Shown: positions 36,328 through 44,491 of the stretch, piece after piece
How positions within the stretch are numbered: the first letter of the stretch is position 1
Layout: every line of letters begins with the position of its first letter
NCBI GenBank assembly: GCA_934456295.1
Contig: CAKSHB010000005.1
Location: forward strand, 1 to 64,000
DNA: 64,000 bases
From: an uncultured Clostridia bacterium
Lineage (GTDB): Bacteria; Bacillota; Clostridia; UBA1381; UMGS1253
Reading direction: 5' to 3'
Notes under the pieces: model-generated
Seen by the model: only the letters and a program-made list of their open reading frames with translations
Told to the model about the DNA's origin: nothing
Databases searched by the model: none
Made by a program: the position numbers and the translations under genes

Positions 36328-38415
36328 ATGATTTCGGCAGTAAGAAAAAGGGACGGGCGGCTCGAGAAATTTTCGCCCGAAAAAATTACATGGGCAATTT
36401 TTAAGGCAGCAAACGCTGTCGGCGGAAATGATTTTGAAAAGGCGGAGGGGCTTTGCAGACAGGTCAGCGAACAGCTCGACAAAAAATACACAAACTGCAC
36501 TCCCGACATCGAATCAATACAGGATATCGTCGAAAAAGTTCTTATCGAAAACGGTCACGCTCAGACCGCAAAGGCATACATACTTTACCGCGAAAAGCGC
36601 AAGGGTGCGCGTGAAATAAATGCGCTTATAGGCGCAACAATCGATATGTTCTCCGACTATCTCGGCGACAAAGACTGGCACATTCAGGAAAATGCCAACA
36701 CGCAGAAGAGCATAAACGGACTCAACAACTATGTGCGCGAAACTTTTACAAAAAAGTACTGGCTTCATGAGATATATCCCGACGAAGTGCGTGAGGCGCA
36801 TGAAAACGGCGATGCGCATATTCATGACCTCGGCTTTTTCGGTCCGTACTGTGCCGGCTGGGATTTGCGCCAGCTTCTTACAGACGGCTTCGGCGGCGTA
36901 TACGGCAAGGTTGAAAGCGGTCCGGCAAAGCATCTGCGTTCATTCCTCGGTCAGATTGTAAACTCTACCTTCACCACACAGGGCGAAACTGCGGGCGCAC
37001 AGGCATGGTCGAGTTTTGACACATACTGCGCTCCGTTTATCCGCTATGATAATATGACATATGAAATGGTGCGCCAGTGCTTGCAGGAGTTCATTTTTAA
37101 CATAAATGTTCCCACGCGCGTCGGCTTCCAGTGCCCGTTCTCAAACCTCACTTTTGATATCAAGGTTCCTTCAACGCTGCGCGATGACAACGTAATAATC
37201 GGCGGAAAGCTTATGGCTGAAAAATACGGCGATTTCCAGAAAGAGATGGATATGTTCAACAAAGCGTTCTGCGACGTAATGCTTGAGGGTGACTCAAAGG
37301 GAAGAGTTTTCACCTTCCCCATTCCCACAATCAACATCACAAAGGATTTTGACTGGGACAGCGATGTTGTTGACTCATTCATGGAAATTACATGCAAATA
37401 CGGCATACCGTACTTTGCAAACTATATAAACTCAGACCTGTCACCCGAGGACGCGGTATCCATGTGCTGCCGTCTGCGCCTTGATACGACCGAACTGCGC
37501 AAACGCGGCGGCGGTCTGTTCGGTTCAAACCCCATGACAGGCTCTATCGGCGTATATACCATAAATCTGCCAAGAATAGGCTATCTCTCCTCTTCTATGA
37601 GCGAGTTTAAGGCAAGACTCTGGAAACTTGTTCAAATCGGCAAAACCTCGCTTGAAATCAAGCGCAAAATCATTGAGGATCAGTCCGAAAAGGGACTTTA
37701 TCCCTATGCAACACACTATCTGCGCAACATAAAGGCACGCACGGGCGAATACTGGTTCAACCATTTTAACACAATCGGAATTGTGGGTATGAACGAAGCA
37801 TGCGAAAACTTTATGGGCAAAGATTTGACAACTCCCGAAGGTCAGCAGTTCGCGCTCGAAATAATGCATTACCTGCGCGAACAGATGATTGAAATACAGC
37901 AGGAAACAGGTCATTTCTACAACCTTGAGGCAACTCCTGCCGAGGGAACGTCATACAGAATGGCTGAAATGGACAAAAAACGCTATCCCGACATCATCAC
38001 GGCCGGCGGCGACGTACCCTATTACACAAATTCCTCCCAGCTTCCCGTCGGCTATACCGATGATGTGTTTGAGATGATGGAGCTTCAGGACGAATTGCAG
38101 TCGCTGTATACGGGCGGTACGGTTCAGCATTTGTATCTCGGTGAAAAAATTGATGACATTGAGGTGTGCAAAAACCTCATAAAGAAGATTTTCACACGCT
38201 ATAAAATGCCGTATATCTCGATTACGCCGACCTTCAGCATATGCAACGAACACGGTTATATCGCCGGCGAACACTTTAAATGCCCCGAATGCGGAAAGGA
38301 CGCCGAGGTATGGTCGCGTGTTACGGGCTATCTGCGTCCTGTTCAAAACTACAACATCGGCAAAAAACAGGAGTATAAGGACAGAAAAATGCTTGTTGTT
38401 GAGAAAAAAGCGTAA
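36328..38415 (+). CDS. nrdD: Anaerobic ribonucleoside-triphosphate reductase
   Basis: A 695-aa glycyl-radical enzyme making dNTPs from NTPs without oxygen. An N-terminal ATP-cone (about 1-90) is the allosteric site. A C-terminal zinc site uses CNEHGY and CPECG, and the glycyl radical loop is in SRVTGYLRP near the end. ATG 36328 has a GGGAGGGG site; an open frame runs 171 nt further up through the promoter. nrdG follows after a hairpin. Confidence 0.96.
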   Translation: MISAVRKRDGRLEKFSPEKITWAIFKAANAVGGNDFEKAEGLCRQVSEQLDKKYTNCTPDIESIQDIVEKVLIENGHAQTAKAYILYREKRKGAREINALIGATIDMFSDYLGDKDWHIQENANTQKSINGLNNYVRETFTKKYWLHEIYPDEVREAHENGDAHIHDLGFFGPYCAGWDLRQLLTDGFGGVYGKVESGPAKHLRSFLGQIVNSTFTTQGETAGAQAWSSFDTYCAPFIRYDNMTYEMVRQCLQEFIFNINVPTRVGFQCPFSNLTFDIKVPSTLRDDNVIIGGKLMAEKYGDFQKEMDMFNKAFCDVMLEGDSKGRVFTFPIPTINITKDFDWDSDVVDSFMEITCKYGIPYFANYINSDLSPEDAVSMCCRLRLDTTELRKRGGGLFGSNPMTGSIGVYTINLPRIGYLSSSMSEFKARLWKLVQIGKTSLEIKRKIIEDQSEKGLYPYATHYLRNIKARTGEYWFNHFNTIGIVGMNEACENFMGKDLTTPEGQQFALEIMHYLREQMIEIQQETGHFYNLEATPAEGTSYRMAEMDKKRYPDIITAGGDVPYYTNSSQLPVGYTDDVFEMMELQDELQSLYTGGTVQHLYLGEKIDDIEVCKNLIKKIFTRYKMPYISITPTFSICNEHGYIAGEHFKCPECGKDAEVWSRVTGYLRPVQNYNIGKKQEYKDRKMLVVEKKA

Positions 38416-38466
38416 TCCGAGAAAAACAGCAGGTTGATAAAAAAGTATAATCACATAACAGCTTTC

Positions 38467-38516
38467 ATGCGGTCGCAAAACATACTGCGGCCGCATATTT
38501 TCACTTTTTGCTTTAA
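38467..38516 (+). terminator. Hairpin between nrdD and nrdG
   Basis: ATGCGGTCGCA pairs with TGCGGCCGCAT (one G-T pair), followed by ATTTTCACTTTTTG. A weak terminator or processing site that would lower nrdG relative to nrdD. Confidence 0.6.
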
Positions 38517-38571
38517 TAATCGCTTTTATTTTAAATAACCGCCGTATGTAACGGCAGAACGGAGCTTTTTT

Positions 38572-39252
38572 ATGCAGATTGCAGGATTTGTACCAAACTC
38601 GTTTGTTGATTATCCCGGCAAAATCGCCGCACTGGTCTTTGCTCCGGGGTGCAATATGAACTGTGTCTACTGCCACAACTACCACCTTTTAAAGCGCGAT
38701 GCGTCAAAGGTGCTATATAATCCGCGCTCCATACTTGCCGACCTTGAGCGCAAACAGGGGTTTGTCGATGCTCTTGTTCTCACAGGCGGCGAACCGACGC
38801 TGCAGCTGAAGCTTTCCGAATTTGCCGCAGAGGTGAAAAAGCTCGGTTTTCTCGTAAAGCTTGATACAAACGGTACAAATCCTCAGGTTATTTCGGACAT
38901 GCTCGATAAAGAGCTGCTCGATTACATTGCCATGGATTTAAAAGCGCCGTTTGAAAAATATGAGCAGGTATGCGGCAAAAGCGTTGATGTCGGAAAAATA
39001 AAAAAATCCATCGAAATTATTATGTCATCTGGCATTGAAAACGAGTTCCGCACAACTTTTTGGCCAAAGCTTACAAAAGATGATATCCTTGAAACAGCGG
39101 GGTATGTTATCGGGGCAAAACGCTATACGCTTCAGCAATACCGCAAAACCGAACGCACCGAAGATACCGAGCCTCATCAGCGCTCATATGTGGCGGAATG
39201 CGGCGAAGAGCTTAAAGATAAATTTGAAATTTTCCGCATATTGGGACTTTGA
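38572..39252 (+). CDS. nrdG: Anaerobic RNR-activating radical SAM protein
   Basis: A 226-aa activase that generates the NrdD glycyl radical from SAM. The CxxxCxxC cluster site is C27-C31-C34 (CNMNCVYC). VLTGGEPTLQ is the SAM-contact GGE motif. Somewhat longer than short NrdG proteins, of the NrdG2 type. The ribosome site AACGGAG belongs to the repeated start-site motif. Confidence 0.92.
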   Translation: MQIAGFVPNSFVDYPGKIAALVFAPGCNMNCVYCHNYHLLKRDASKVLYNPRSILADLERKQGFVDALVLTGGEPTLQLKLSEFAAEVKKLGFLVKLDTNGTNPQVISDMLDKELLDYIAMDLKAPFEKYEQVCGKSVDVGKIKKSIEIIMSSGIENEFRTTFWPKLTKDDILETAGYVIGAKRYTLQQYRKTERTEDTEPHQRSYVAECGEELKDKFEIFRILGL

Positions 39253-39311
39253 TACATTATATCCAAACGTTATATATTTAACATAATATTATATTTTTGC
39301 AGATAATTTTC

Positions 39312-39340
39312 TTGACACCGTAATATTAAAATGATACAAT
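39312..39340 (+). promoter_or_regulatory. Promoter of the carbohydrate regulator
   Basis: TTGACA (39312-39317), 17 bp, TACAAT (39335-39340), start near 39347. Confidence 0.8.
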
Positions 39341-39346
39341 CTTTTC

Positions 39347-39479
39347 ATAGCCAAAGATTTTTGCCTTCGGCGAAATGATGATGCGCAAAAATCTCCTTTA
39401 TTTTCATGCTGCACCAGAGGAGATTTGAATTAATTACCGCTTATGCCGGTGCAGGGCAAGGAATGATAGGAGATTATGT
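39347..39479 (+). promoter_or_regulatory. Structured leader with competing anti-SD pairings
   Basis: The leader of about 133 nt contains AGATTTTTGC (39355-39364), perfectly complementary to GCAAAAATCT (39385-39394). That second arm overlaps AAATCTCCT (39389-39397), which can instead pair with AGGAGATTT (39418-39426) or with the ribosome site AGGAGATT (39468-39475). CTGCACC (39409-39415) pairs with GGTGCAG (39448-39454) across the middle arm. Such exclusive pairings are typical of translational riboregulators. I do not recognise a known riboswitch class. Confidence 0.6.
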
Positions 39480-40580
39480 ATGGACTATGATTTGATTTCA
39501 AAGCTTCCCGTATCAGCTCAGGAAACAGAGTTGATAGCTCAGGAAATTTTCGACGGAAAATATGGAAAAGACGGCGATTTTTTCTTTTCCACAAAGGCTC
39601 TTGCCGAAAAACGTGCGATATCTCTCGTAACCGCGCACAAGGTACTCACAGCGCTTTGTGACAAGGGCGTGATAGAGCTGTGCGGAAAGAAGTATCGGCT
39701 GACATATGAAAAACAGAAAAGGAAACTTGAACAGAAGCATAAAATTATAGGTTTGCATATCAATAACATAAATAACGAATATTTTGCGCGTATTGCAAAT
39801 GAGGCGGAGCTTTATGCAAAAAAGAACGGCTACAGACTTCTTATATGCGAAAGCGGATATGACCATGAACGCGAGCGCGAAATACTCGAGATGTTCTGCG
39901 ATTTGAAAATTATGGGCGTACTCAGCTGCCCCGGCGTTGGTGACAACACAAAGTCGCTGTATGAAAATTATCCGCTGCCGTACTTTTTTATCGGGCGCAC
40001 ACCAAAATATATGAGCGGTCCCTCCGTGCAGGCAAACAACTTTCCCGTATCGGTCCAGGTTGCAAACCACTTCGTGAAAAGCGGATATTCCGACTTTGCC
40101 TACGCATGCCTGAGTGAAGTCGATACATCGGAGGATTTGCGTCTGTTCGGCTATAAGAGCGGGCTTTTTTCGCTCGGATACGAACTGAAACAGAAAAACA
40201 TACTACCGCTGCATATTAAAAATATAGAGCAGACACATGAGGCAATAAAAGCCTTTCTTTCGCGGGTCAAAAAACCCGTCGGCATACTCTGCTATCATGA
40301 CCTGATTGCGCTTGAAGTATATAAAACATGCGTCGAAATGAAGCTGCGTATCCCCGAAGATGTGGGCATAGCCGGCTTTGATAATCTCAAAGACACAAGA
40401 TGCACCGTGCCCGAAATAACCACAGTTGATTACAGGCTTGAGAACATGGTTTCCTCTTCGTTTTATCATCTGCTCAAACAGATACGCACGGGCAAACAGG
40501 AAAAAATCAACTACTTCATAGAGCCGCGCCTTATAATACGCGGCAGCAGCAGTCTGAATATAAGCCAAGACGAAAAATAG
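39480..40580 (+). CDS. GntR/LacI-type hybrid transcriptional regulator
   Basis: A 366-aa AraR-like regulator. An N-terminal GntR winged helix (about 8-75, STKALAEKRAISLVTAHKVL) is fused to a LacI/periplasmic-binding-like sugar sensor (about 85-355, ending in IIRGSS). It presumably represses or activates the carbohydrate operon starting 160 bp downstream. The inducer is unknown. Its own translation may be controlled by the structured leader. Confidence 0.88.
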   Translation: MDYDLISKLPVSAQETELIAQEIFDGKYGKDGDFFFSTKALAEKRAISLVTAHKVLTALCDKGVIELCGKKYRLTYEKQKRKLEQKHKIIGLHINNINNEYFARIANEAELYAKKNGYRLLICESGYDHEREREILEMFCDLKIMGVLSCPGVGDNTKSLYENYPLPYFFIGRTPKYMSGPSVQANNFPVSVQVANHFVKSGYSDFAYACLSEVDTSEDLRLFGYKSGLFSLGYELKQKNILPLHIKNIEQTHEAIKAFLSRVKKPVGILCYHDLIALEVYKTCVEMKLRIPEDVGIAGFDNLKDTRCTVPEITTVDYRLENMVSSSFYHLLKQIRTGKQEKINYFIEPRLIIRGSSSLNISQDEK

Positions 40581-40652
40581 GTCGATGACGGCTTATTTTT
40601 TTGCGCAGAATCCGTTTAAATATATATTTAGTTATAATTTAGTATAATATTG

Positions 40653-40681
40653 TTGTCATATAATTTTTATGTTGATATAAT
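40653..40681 (+). promoter_or_regulatory. Promoter of the carbohydrate operon
   Basis: TTGTCA (40653-40658), 17 bp, TATAAT (40676-40681), in a very AT-rich gap. No clear operator palindrome was found. Confidence 0.65.
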
Positions 40682-40741
40682 CTAATTACAATCTTATATT
40701 ATTTACAATTTACAAAAATAATTTAAAACGGAGATGATAAA

Positions 40742-41773
40742 ATGGCAATTAAACACACAGCCGTAAGCTACTACGGACTCGGCTATGTTGAACATGCTGC
40801 TGCGGACTTCAAAGAGATGAAGGAGCATGGCTGCGACACGGTAATACTTGCAATAACGGAATTTGACATGGATTTCTGGTTTCCGAACATCAACGAAATC
40901 GTAAAGGCTGCCCATGAACTCGGGCTGAGAGTTATCGCCGACCCATGGGGCATAGGAAAATACTTCGGCGGCGAGCAGGTGAGCCTGTTTTTGCAGAACA
41001 ATATCCACCACAGACAGGTTTCCGCCTATACGGGCGAGGTGCTGAATGCCGCATGCTTCAACACAAACTCCTTCCGCGATTATTTCAAAAACATCTGCGT
41101 AAAAATTGCGCAGAACACCGAAGTTGACGGTTTTTTCTGGGACGAACCGCACTACGCATATCCAAAATCGTACGCATCGATTACAGGCGGCGCCGGCGAT
41201 GACTGGGCATGCAGATGTCCCGAATGTATGAAGAAATTCTATGACTATTACGGCTATGAAATGCCGAAATTCATGAATGATGACGTAAAGCAGTTCAGAT
41301 GGAGAGAAGCGCTTTTCATTCTTGAAGATACATCAAAAACGCTCAAACAAATCAATCCCAAGCTTGAAATAACATGCTGTGTTCATGCAACGCTCAATTC
41401 GTATTATGTTACGGAGCTGCGCGGCTATGACAACTGGGATATGGTCGGTGCGTCGCCGTATTTTGACGTATTTTCAACGACAATAATCAACTGGTCGCTG
41501 CCGGAGAGCTTTTTCCGCGAAATCACGGAGCGGACTGTTGCAATTGCAAAAAAATACGGCAAAGAATCGGAAAGATGGCTTATGGGCTATAACAAGCGTC
41601 CCGATGATTTTGCCCAGATTGATAAGGTTGTCGATTTATATGAAAGCCTCGGCACGGACAGACTTGCGACATGGACATACCGCGGCGGCTACGGCACAAG
41701 TGTTGCCGCAAAAGACGCGCTTGAACTTTGGGACAACATAGGCAGAAACTATAAACGCGTACTTAAAAAATAA
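40742..41773 (+). CDS. TIM-barrel glycosidase-like protein
   Basis: A 343-aa cytoplasmic protein that reads as a glycoside-hydrolase-like (beta/alpha)8 barrel. A candidate catalytic acid is Glu135 in GFFWDEPHYAYP at the end of a predicted strand. A small Cys cluster C157, C159, C162 (CRCPEC) precedes KKFYDYYG, a motif seen in poorly described barrel proteins of carbohydrate loci. I cannot place it in a numbered GH family. First gene of the operon, ribosome site ACGGAGATG. Confidence 0.6.
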   Translation: MAIKHTAVSYYGLGYVEHAAADFKEMKEHGCDTVILAITEFDMDFWFPNINEIVKAAHELGLRVIADPWGIGKYFGGEQVSLFLQNNIHHRQVSAYTGEVLNAACFNTNSFRDYFKNICVKIAQNTEVDGFFWDEPHYAYPKSYASITGGAGDDWACRCPECMKKFYDYYGYEMPKFMNDDVKQFRWREALFILEDTSKTLKQINPKLEITCCVHATLNSYYVTELRGYDNWDMVGASPYFDVFSTTIINWSLPESFFREITERTVAIAKKYGKESERWLMGYNKRPDDFAQIDKVVDLYESLGTDRLATWTYRGGYGTSVAAKDALELWDNIGRNYKRVLKK

Positions 41774-41810
41774 CGGCTTGATTTTTATAATATAATAAGG
41801 AGGCATAAAA

Positions 41811-42563
41811 ATGCTCAACGATTTCGGTTACTATAAGGCAATTATTGAAAATCTCGAAAAAATAAATGACACACAGGGGGAAAACATCAAAAAAGCTGCT
41901 GATTTGATGAGTGACGCAATCAAAAACGACCGTCTTATCAGCGTATACGGCGGCGGCGGTCATACGACGCTTCCCGTCGGCGAAATGTTTTTCAGAGCAG
42001 GCGGACTTTCCTGCATAAACCCCGTTATGGAAACAGGTCTTTCAGTATTTAATCAGGCATTAAAATATCTTGAGCTTGAAAGAACGGTAAACTACGGCAG
42101 CGCCATACTTAAATACTATGACCTCAAAAAGGACGACGTGCTTATAATATTCCACAATATCGGCATAAATCCCGCAACGATTGACGCCGCTATGGAGGCA
42201 AAGAAAAACGGCGTAAAAATAATTGCCGTATCAAGCTCAGCATGGCAAAACGAGATGCCAGCCGACCACTTTATCCGCCATCCCAACAAAACAAATCTGT
42301 TTGACTATGCCGATGTTGCGATTGAGGACTTTAACCCCGTAGGCGATGCGGTTGTAAATGTGCCCGGGCTTGATACCCCCATTGCGCCGATTTCAAACAT
42401 TGCCGATTTTTATATTGCACATCTTCTCGAAATCGAAACCGTGCGCCGGTGCCTCGAAAAAGGCGTTACACCGCCCGTATGGTCCAGCGCAAACACTCCC
42501 GGCGGAGATGAGAAAAATGCGGCATATCTCGAAAAATACAGACCGAGAATAAAAATGCTCTAA
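41811..42563 (+). CDS. SIS-domain sugar isomerase-like protein (UPF0309)
   Basis: A 250-aa SIS-domain protein of the UPF0309 type. The phosphosugar-binding region lies around SVYGGGGHTTLPVGEMFFRAGG (about 44-65). Such domains bind or isomerise phosphosugars, often amino sugars. It fits a pathway in which a phosphorylase and dehydrogenases act on sugars, but its reaction is unknown. Ribosome site AAGGAGG. Confidence 0.8.
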   Translation: MLNDFGYYKAIIENLEKINDTQGENIKKAADLMSDAIKNDRLISVYGGGGHTTLPVGEMFFRAGGLSCINPVMETGLSVFNQALKYLELERTVNYGSAILKYYDLKKDDVLIIFHNIGINPATIDAAMEAKKNGVKIIAVSSSAWQNEMPADHFIRHPNKTNLFDYADVAIEDFNPVGDAVVNVPGLDTPIAPISNIADFYIAHLLEIETVRRCLEKGVTPPVWSSANTPGGDEKNAAYLEKYRPRIKML

Positions 42564-42591
42564 AATGCTCATATGCGCATATACATCTGCC

Positions 42592-42621
42592 CTCTTATCA
42601 CCAAATTCCTGCGGATAAGAG
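42592..42621 (+). other. Intercistronic hairpin
   Basis: CTCTTATC and GATAAGAG form an 8-bp stem around a 14-nt loop in the gap before the 42675 gene. No T-tract, so a processing or stability element is more likely. Confidence 0.4.
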
Positions 42622-42674
42622 CGCTATACAACCTATTTTTGCCGCAGCAGGGCGGCGGAACGGAGATTATTGCT

Positions 42675-43394
42675 ATGGAGATTAATGTAAAAAATCTACA
42701 GGAAAAACTTGATTTTCTTCTCGATAAATACAGTGTTGATACAAGCGCAAAGCTTATCAGCGCCGAAACTGCGGAAATAGGCGGCAAAACGGCTCCTCTG
42801 CTCCCGTGGAGAAACGAAAGACGTTTTACGGAACTTAAAAACCTCACCGTTGACGGAACAATAAACGGTATAAGCGTTATGCGTACGCTCAGAATTGTAC
42901 CGAAAACGGAAAGTCTTGAAAAAAATATCGCACGTGAGCTTGATTTGTGTGAGTACATTCTTTCGGATAAAATAAGCGAAATTATGACGTTTAAAAACGG
43001 CAGTGCGGTAAACATTGCCGCAAAGCTTTCGGGCGGAATTGTGTGCACGGTCGAAGTTGCGGCAACGCTCGGTCCGGACACTGCCCCGATTGATAAGCAT
43101 GAAATCATCGCGCAGCAAGGCGTTGCATGCGACAGAGTTGTTGATACGCAGGTGCCGCAAAGCTCAATATATGTTTTTACGGACAAAAAAGACGCAGACA
43201 CATATACCGATGTCGATTTTGAGCTGTTCGGGCTTAGTGTTGATGAAGCTGCAATAGTACGTCAGGTGTTTGAGGCGGCAAAAAATCCCGCTCTCGCCGA
43301 TGACCTGAACAGAAGCAAAGAACGCCTTGACACTCTGCTCAAGCTTTCGGAGCAGTCCGGTACAGAGGCCGAGAATATAAAGGTGGAGGGATAA
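42675..43394 (+). CDS. Uncharacterised 239-aa protein
   Basis: I do not recognise this protein. It is soluble, without signal peptide or membrane segment. It begins with a helical MEINVKNLQEKLDFLL, has a central alternating strand pattern with NIAAKLSGGIVCTVEVAATLG, and ends in a charged helix. The central part recalls the C-terminal domain of Gfo/Idh/MocA proteins, and it lies 4 bp before such a gene, so it may be its partner or a detached domain. ATG 42675 follows a GAACGGAG site of the repeat motif. Confidence 0.6.
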   Translation: MEINVKNLQEKLDFLLDKYSVDTSAKLISAETAEIGGKTAPLLPWRNERRFTELKNLTVDGTINGISVMRTLRIVPKTESLEKNIARELDLCEYILSDKISEIMTFKNGSAVNIAAKLSGGIVCTVEVAATLGPDTAPIDKHEIIAQQGVACDRVVDTQVPQSSIYVFTDKKDADTYTDVDFELFGLSVDEAAIVRQVFEAAKNPALADDLNRSKERLDTLLKLSEQSGTEAENIKVEG

Positions 43395-43398
43395 GAAT

Positions 43399-44475
43399 AT
43401 GAAACCGTTAAATATTGCAATGATGTCCATGACACACGGACACACAAGAAAATATTATCAGACATTAAAAGATAACCCCAAACTTAACTGGGTTGCCGTA
43501 TCAACGGCAAACAATGAGGTAAAACAGGTATTTTTAAACAGCGTCAGCGGTATCCCATGCTATGACAGCGATGAGGCAATGCTTGATGCACATCCCGAAA
43601 TCGAGGCTGTCGTTCTTGCGAGCGAAAACAGCGAACATCTCAGACAGATGCGTCTGTGCGCAAAGCGCGGTATTCACATTCTCTCGATGAAAATTCCCAG
43701 CTTTGACATGGACGAATATGATGAGATGATAAAGCTTGTTGATGAAAGCGGCATAACCTGCCAGGTTGAGCTGGAGCTGCATTATAACCCCGTTGTGCAG
43801 CGTATGAAGGATTTGGTTAAATCGGGAAAAATCGGCGAGCTGAAATCTTTTCAGGCGACAAATATCACGCTTTCTCCCGTATGGGCATTTCCGTGGCAGG
43901 GCACACCTGAGCTGAGCTACGGAAAGAGAGTTCCGATAAAAGACGGTGACAGCCGTTTCAGAGGCGGCGCACTCTGTGACCATCCGCACATATTTGATAT
44001 GATACGTGAGATAACAAACAGCGATTTTGACACAATATTTGCACATGTTGCGCCGAATATCAGACCGGACATAGAGGAGGAGGACATGCTCACTGTTGTC
44101 GGCAAAATGAAAAACGGTACAGTATTTTCGCTTGACCCCTCATGGTCAAAGATGGAAAACAGGCTGAAGGTCCCGGGTCCCGGTTGGGAGGTTTTCCCGA
44201 AACGCATGGAGGTAAACCTTGTTTTAAACGGCGAAAACGGTGTAATTATGACCGACTGTTTTGGTCCGAACGTATATCAGAACGGTGCGCCCGAAAACAA
44301 ATACATTGTAAGATACACATATTTTGACGAATGGATTGGCCTTATCGATGAGTTTGTGAACTGCATAAGAAACAAAAAGATGCCGAAAATAAACCTCAGA
44401 TGGCACAGAAAGACGATTGAGGCGATGAATGCATGCTATGAAAGCATAAAAACAGGCAAACCCGTAAAAATGTAA
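43399..44475 (+). CDS. Gfo/Idh/MocA family oxidoreductase
   Basis: A 358-aa protein with an N-terminal Rossmann-like half (NIAMMSMTHGH near the start, a variant of the usual GxGxxG) and the C-terminal sugar-binding half. The EKP motif is replaced by SMKIP, so the usual catalytic Lys is retained in a changed context. It probably oxidises or epimerises a sugar in the operon pathway. Ribosome site GTGGAGGG overlaps the end of the previous gene. Confidence 0.82.
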   Translation: MKPLNIAMMSMTHGHTRKYYQTLKDNPKLNWVAVSTANNEVKQVFLNSVSGIPCYDSDEAMLDAHPEIEAVVLASENSEHLRQMRLCAKRGIHILSMKIPSFDMDEYDEMIKLVDESGITCQVELELHYNPVVQRMKDLVKSGKIGELKSFQATNITLSPVWAFPWQGTPELSYGKRVPIKDGDSRFRGGALCDHPHIFDMIREITNSDFDTIFAHVAPNIRPDIEEEDMLTVVGKMKNGTVFSLDPSWSKMENRLKVPGPGWEVFPKRMEVNLVLNGENGVIMTDCFGPNVYQNGAPENKYIVRYTYFDEWIGLIDEFVNCIRNKKMPKINLRWHRKTIEAMNACYESIKTGKPVKM

Positions 44476-44491
44476 CGGAGGTTTATAAAAA

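Noticed and set aside
39389..39454. A known riboswitch class (TPP, glycine, THF, ZTP) in the 39347 leader
   Set aside because: The conserved core sequences of these classes could not be found.
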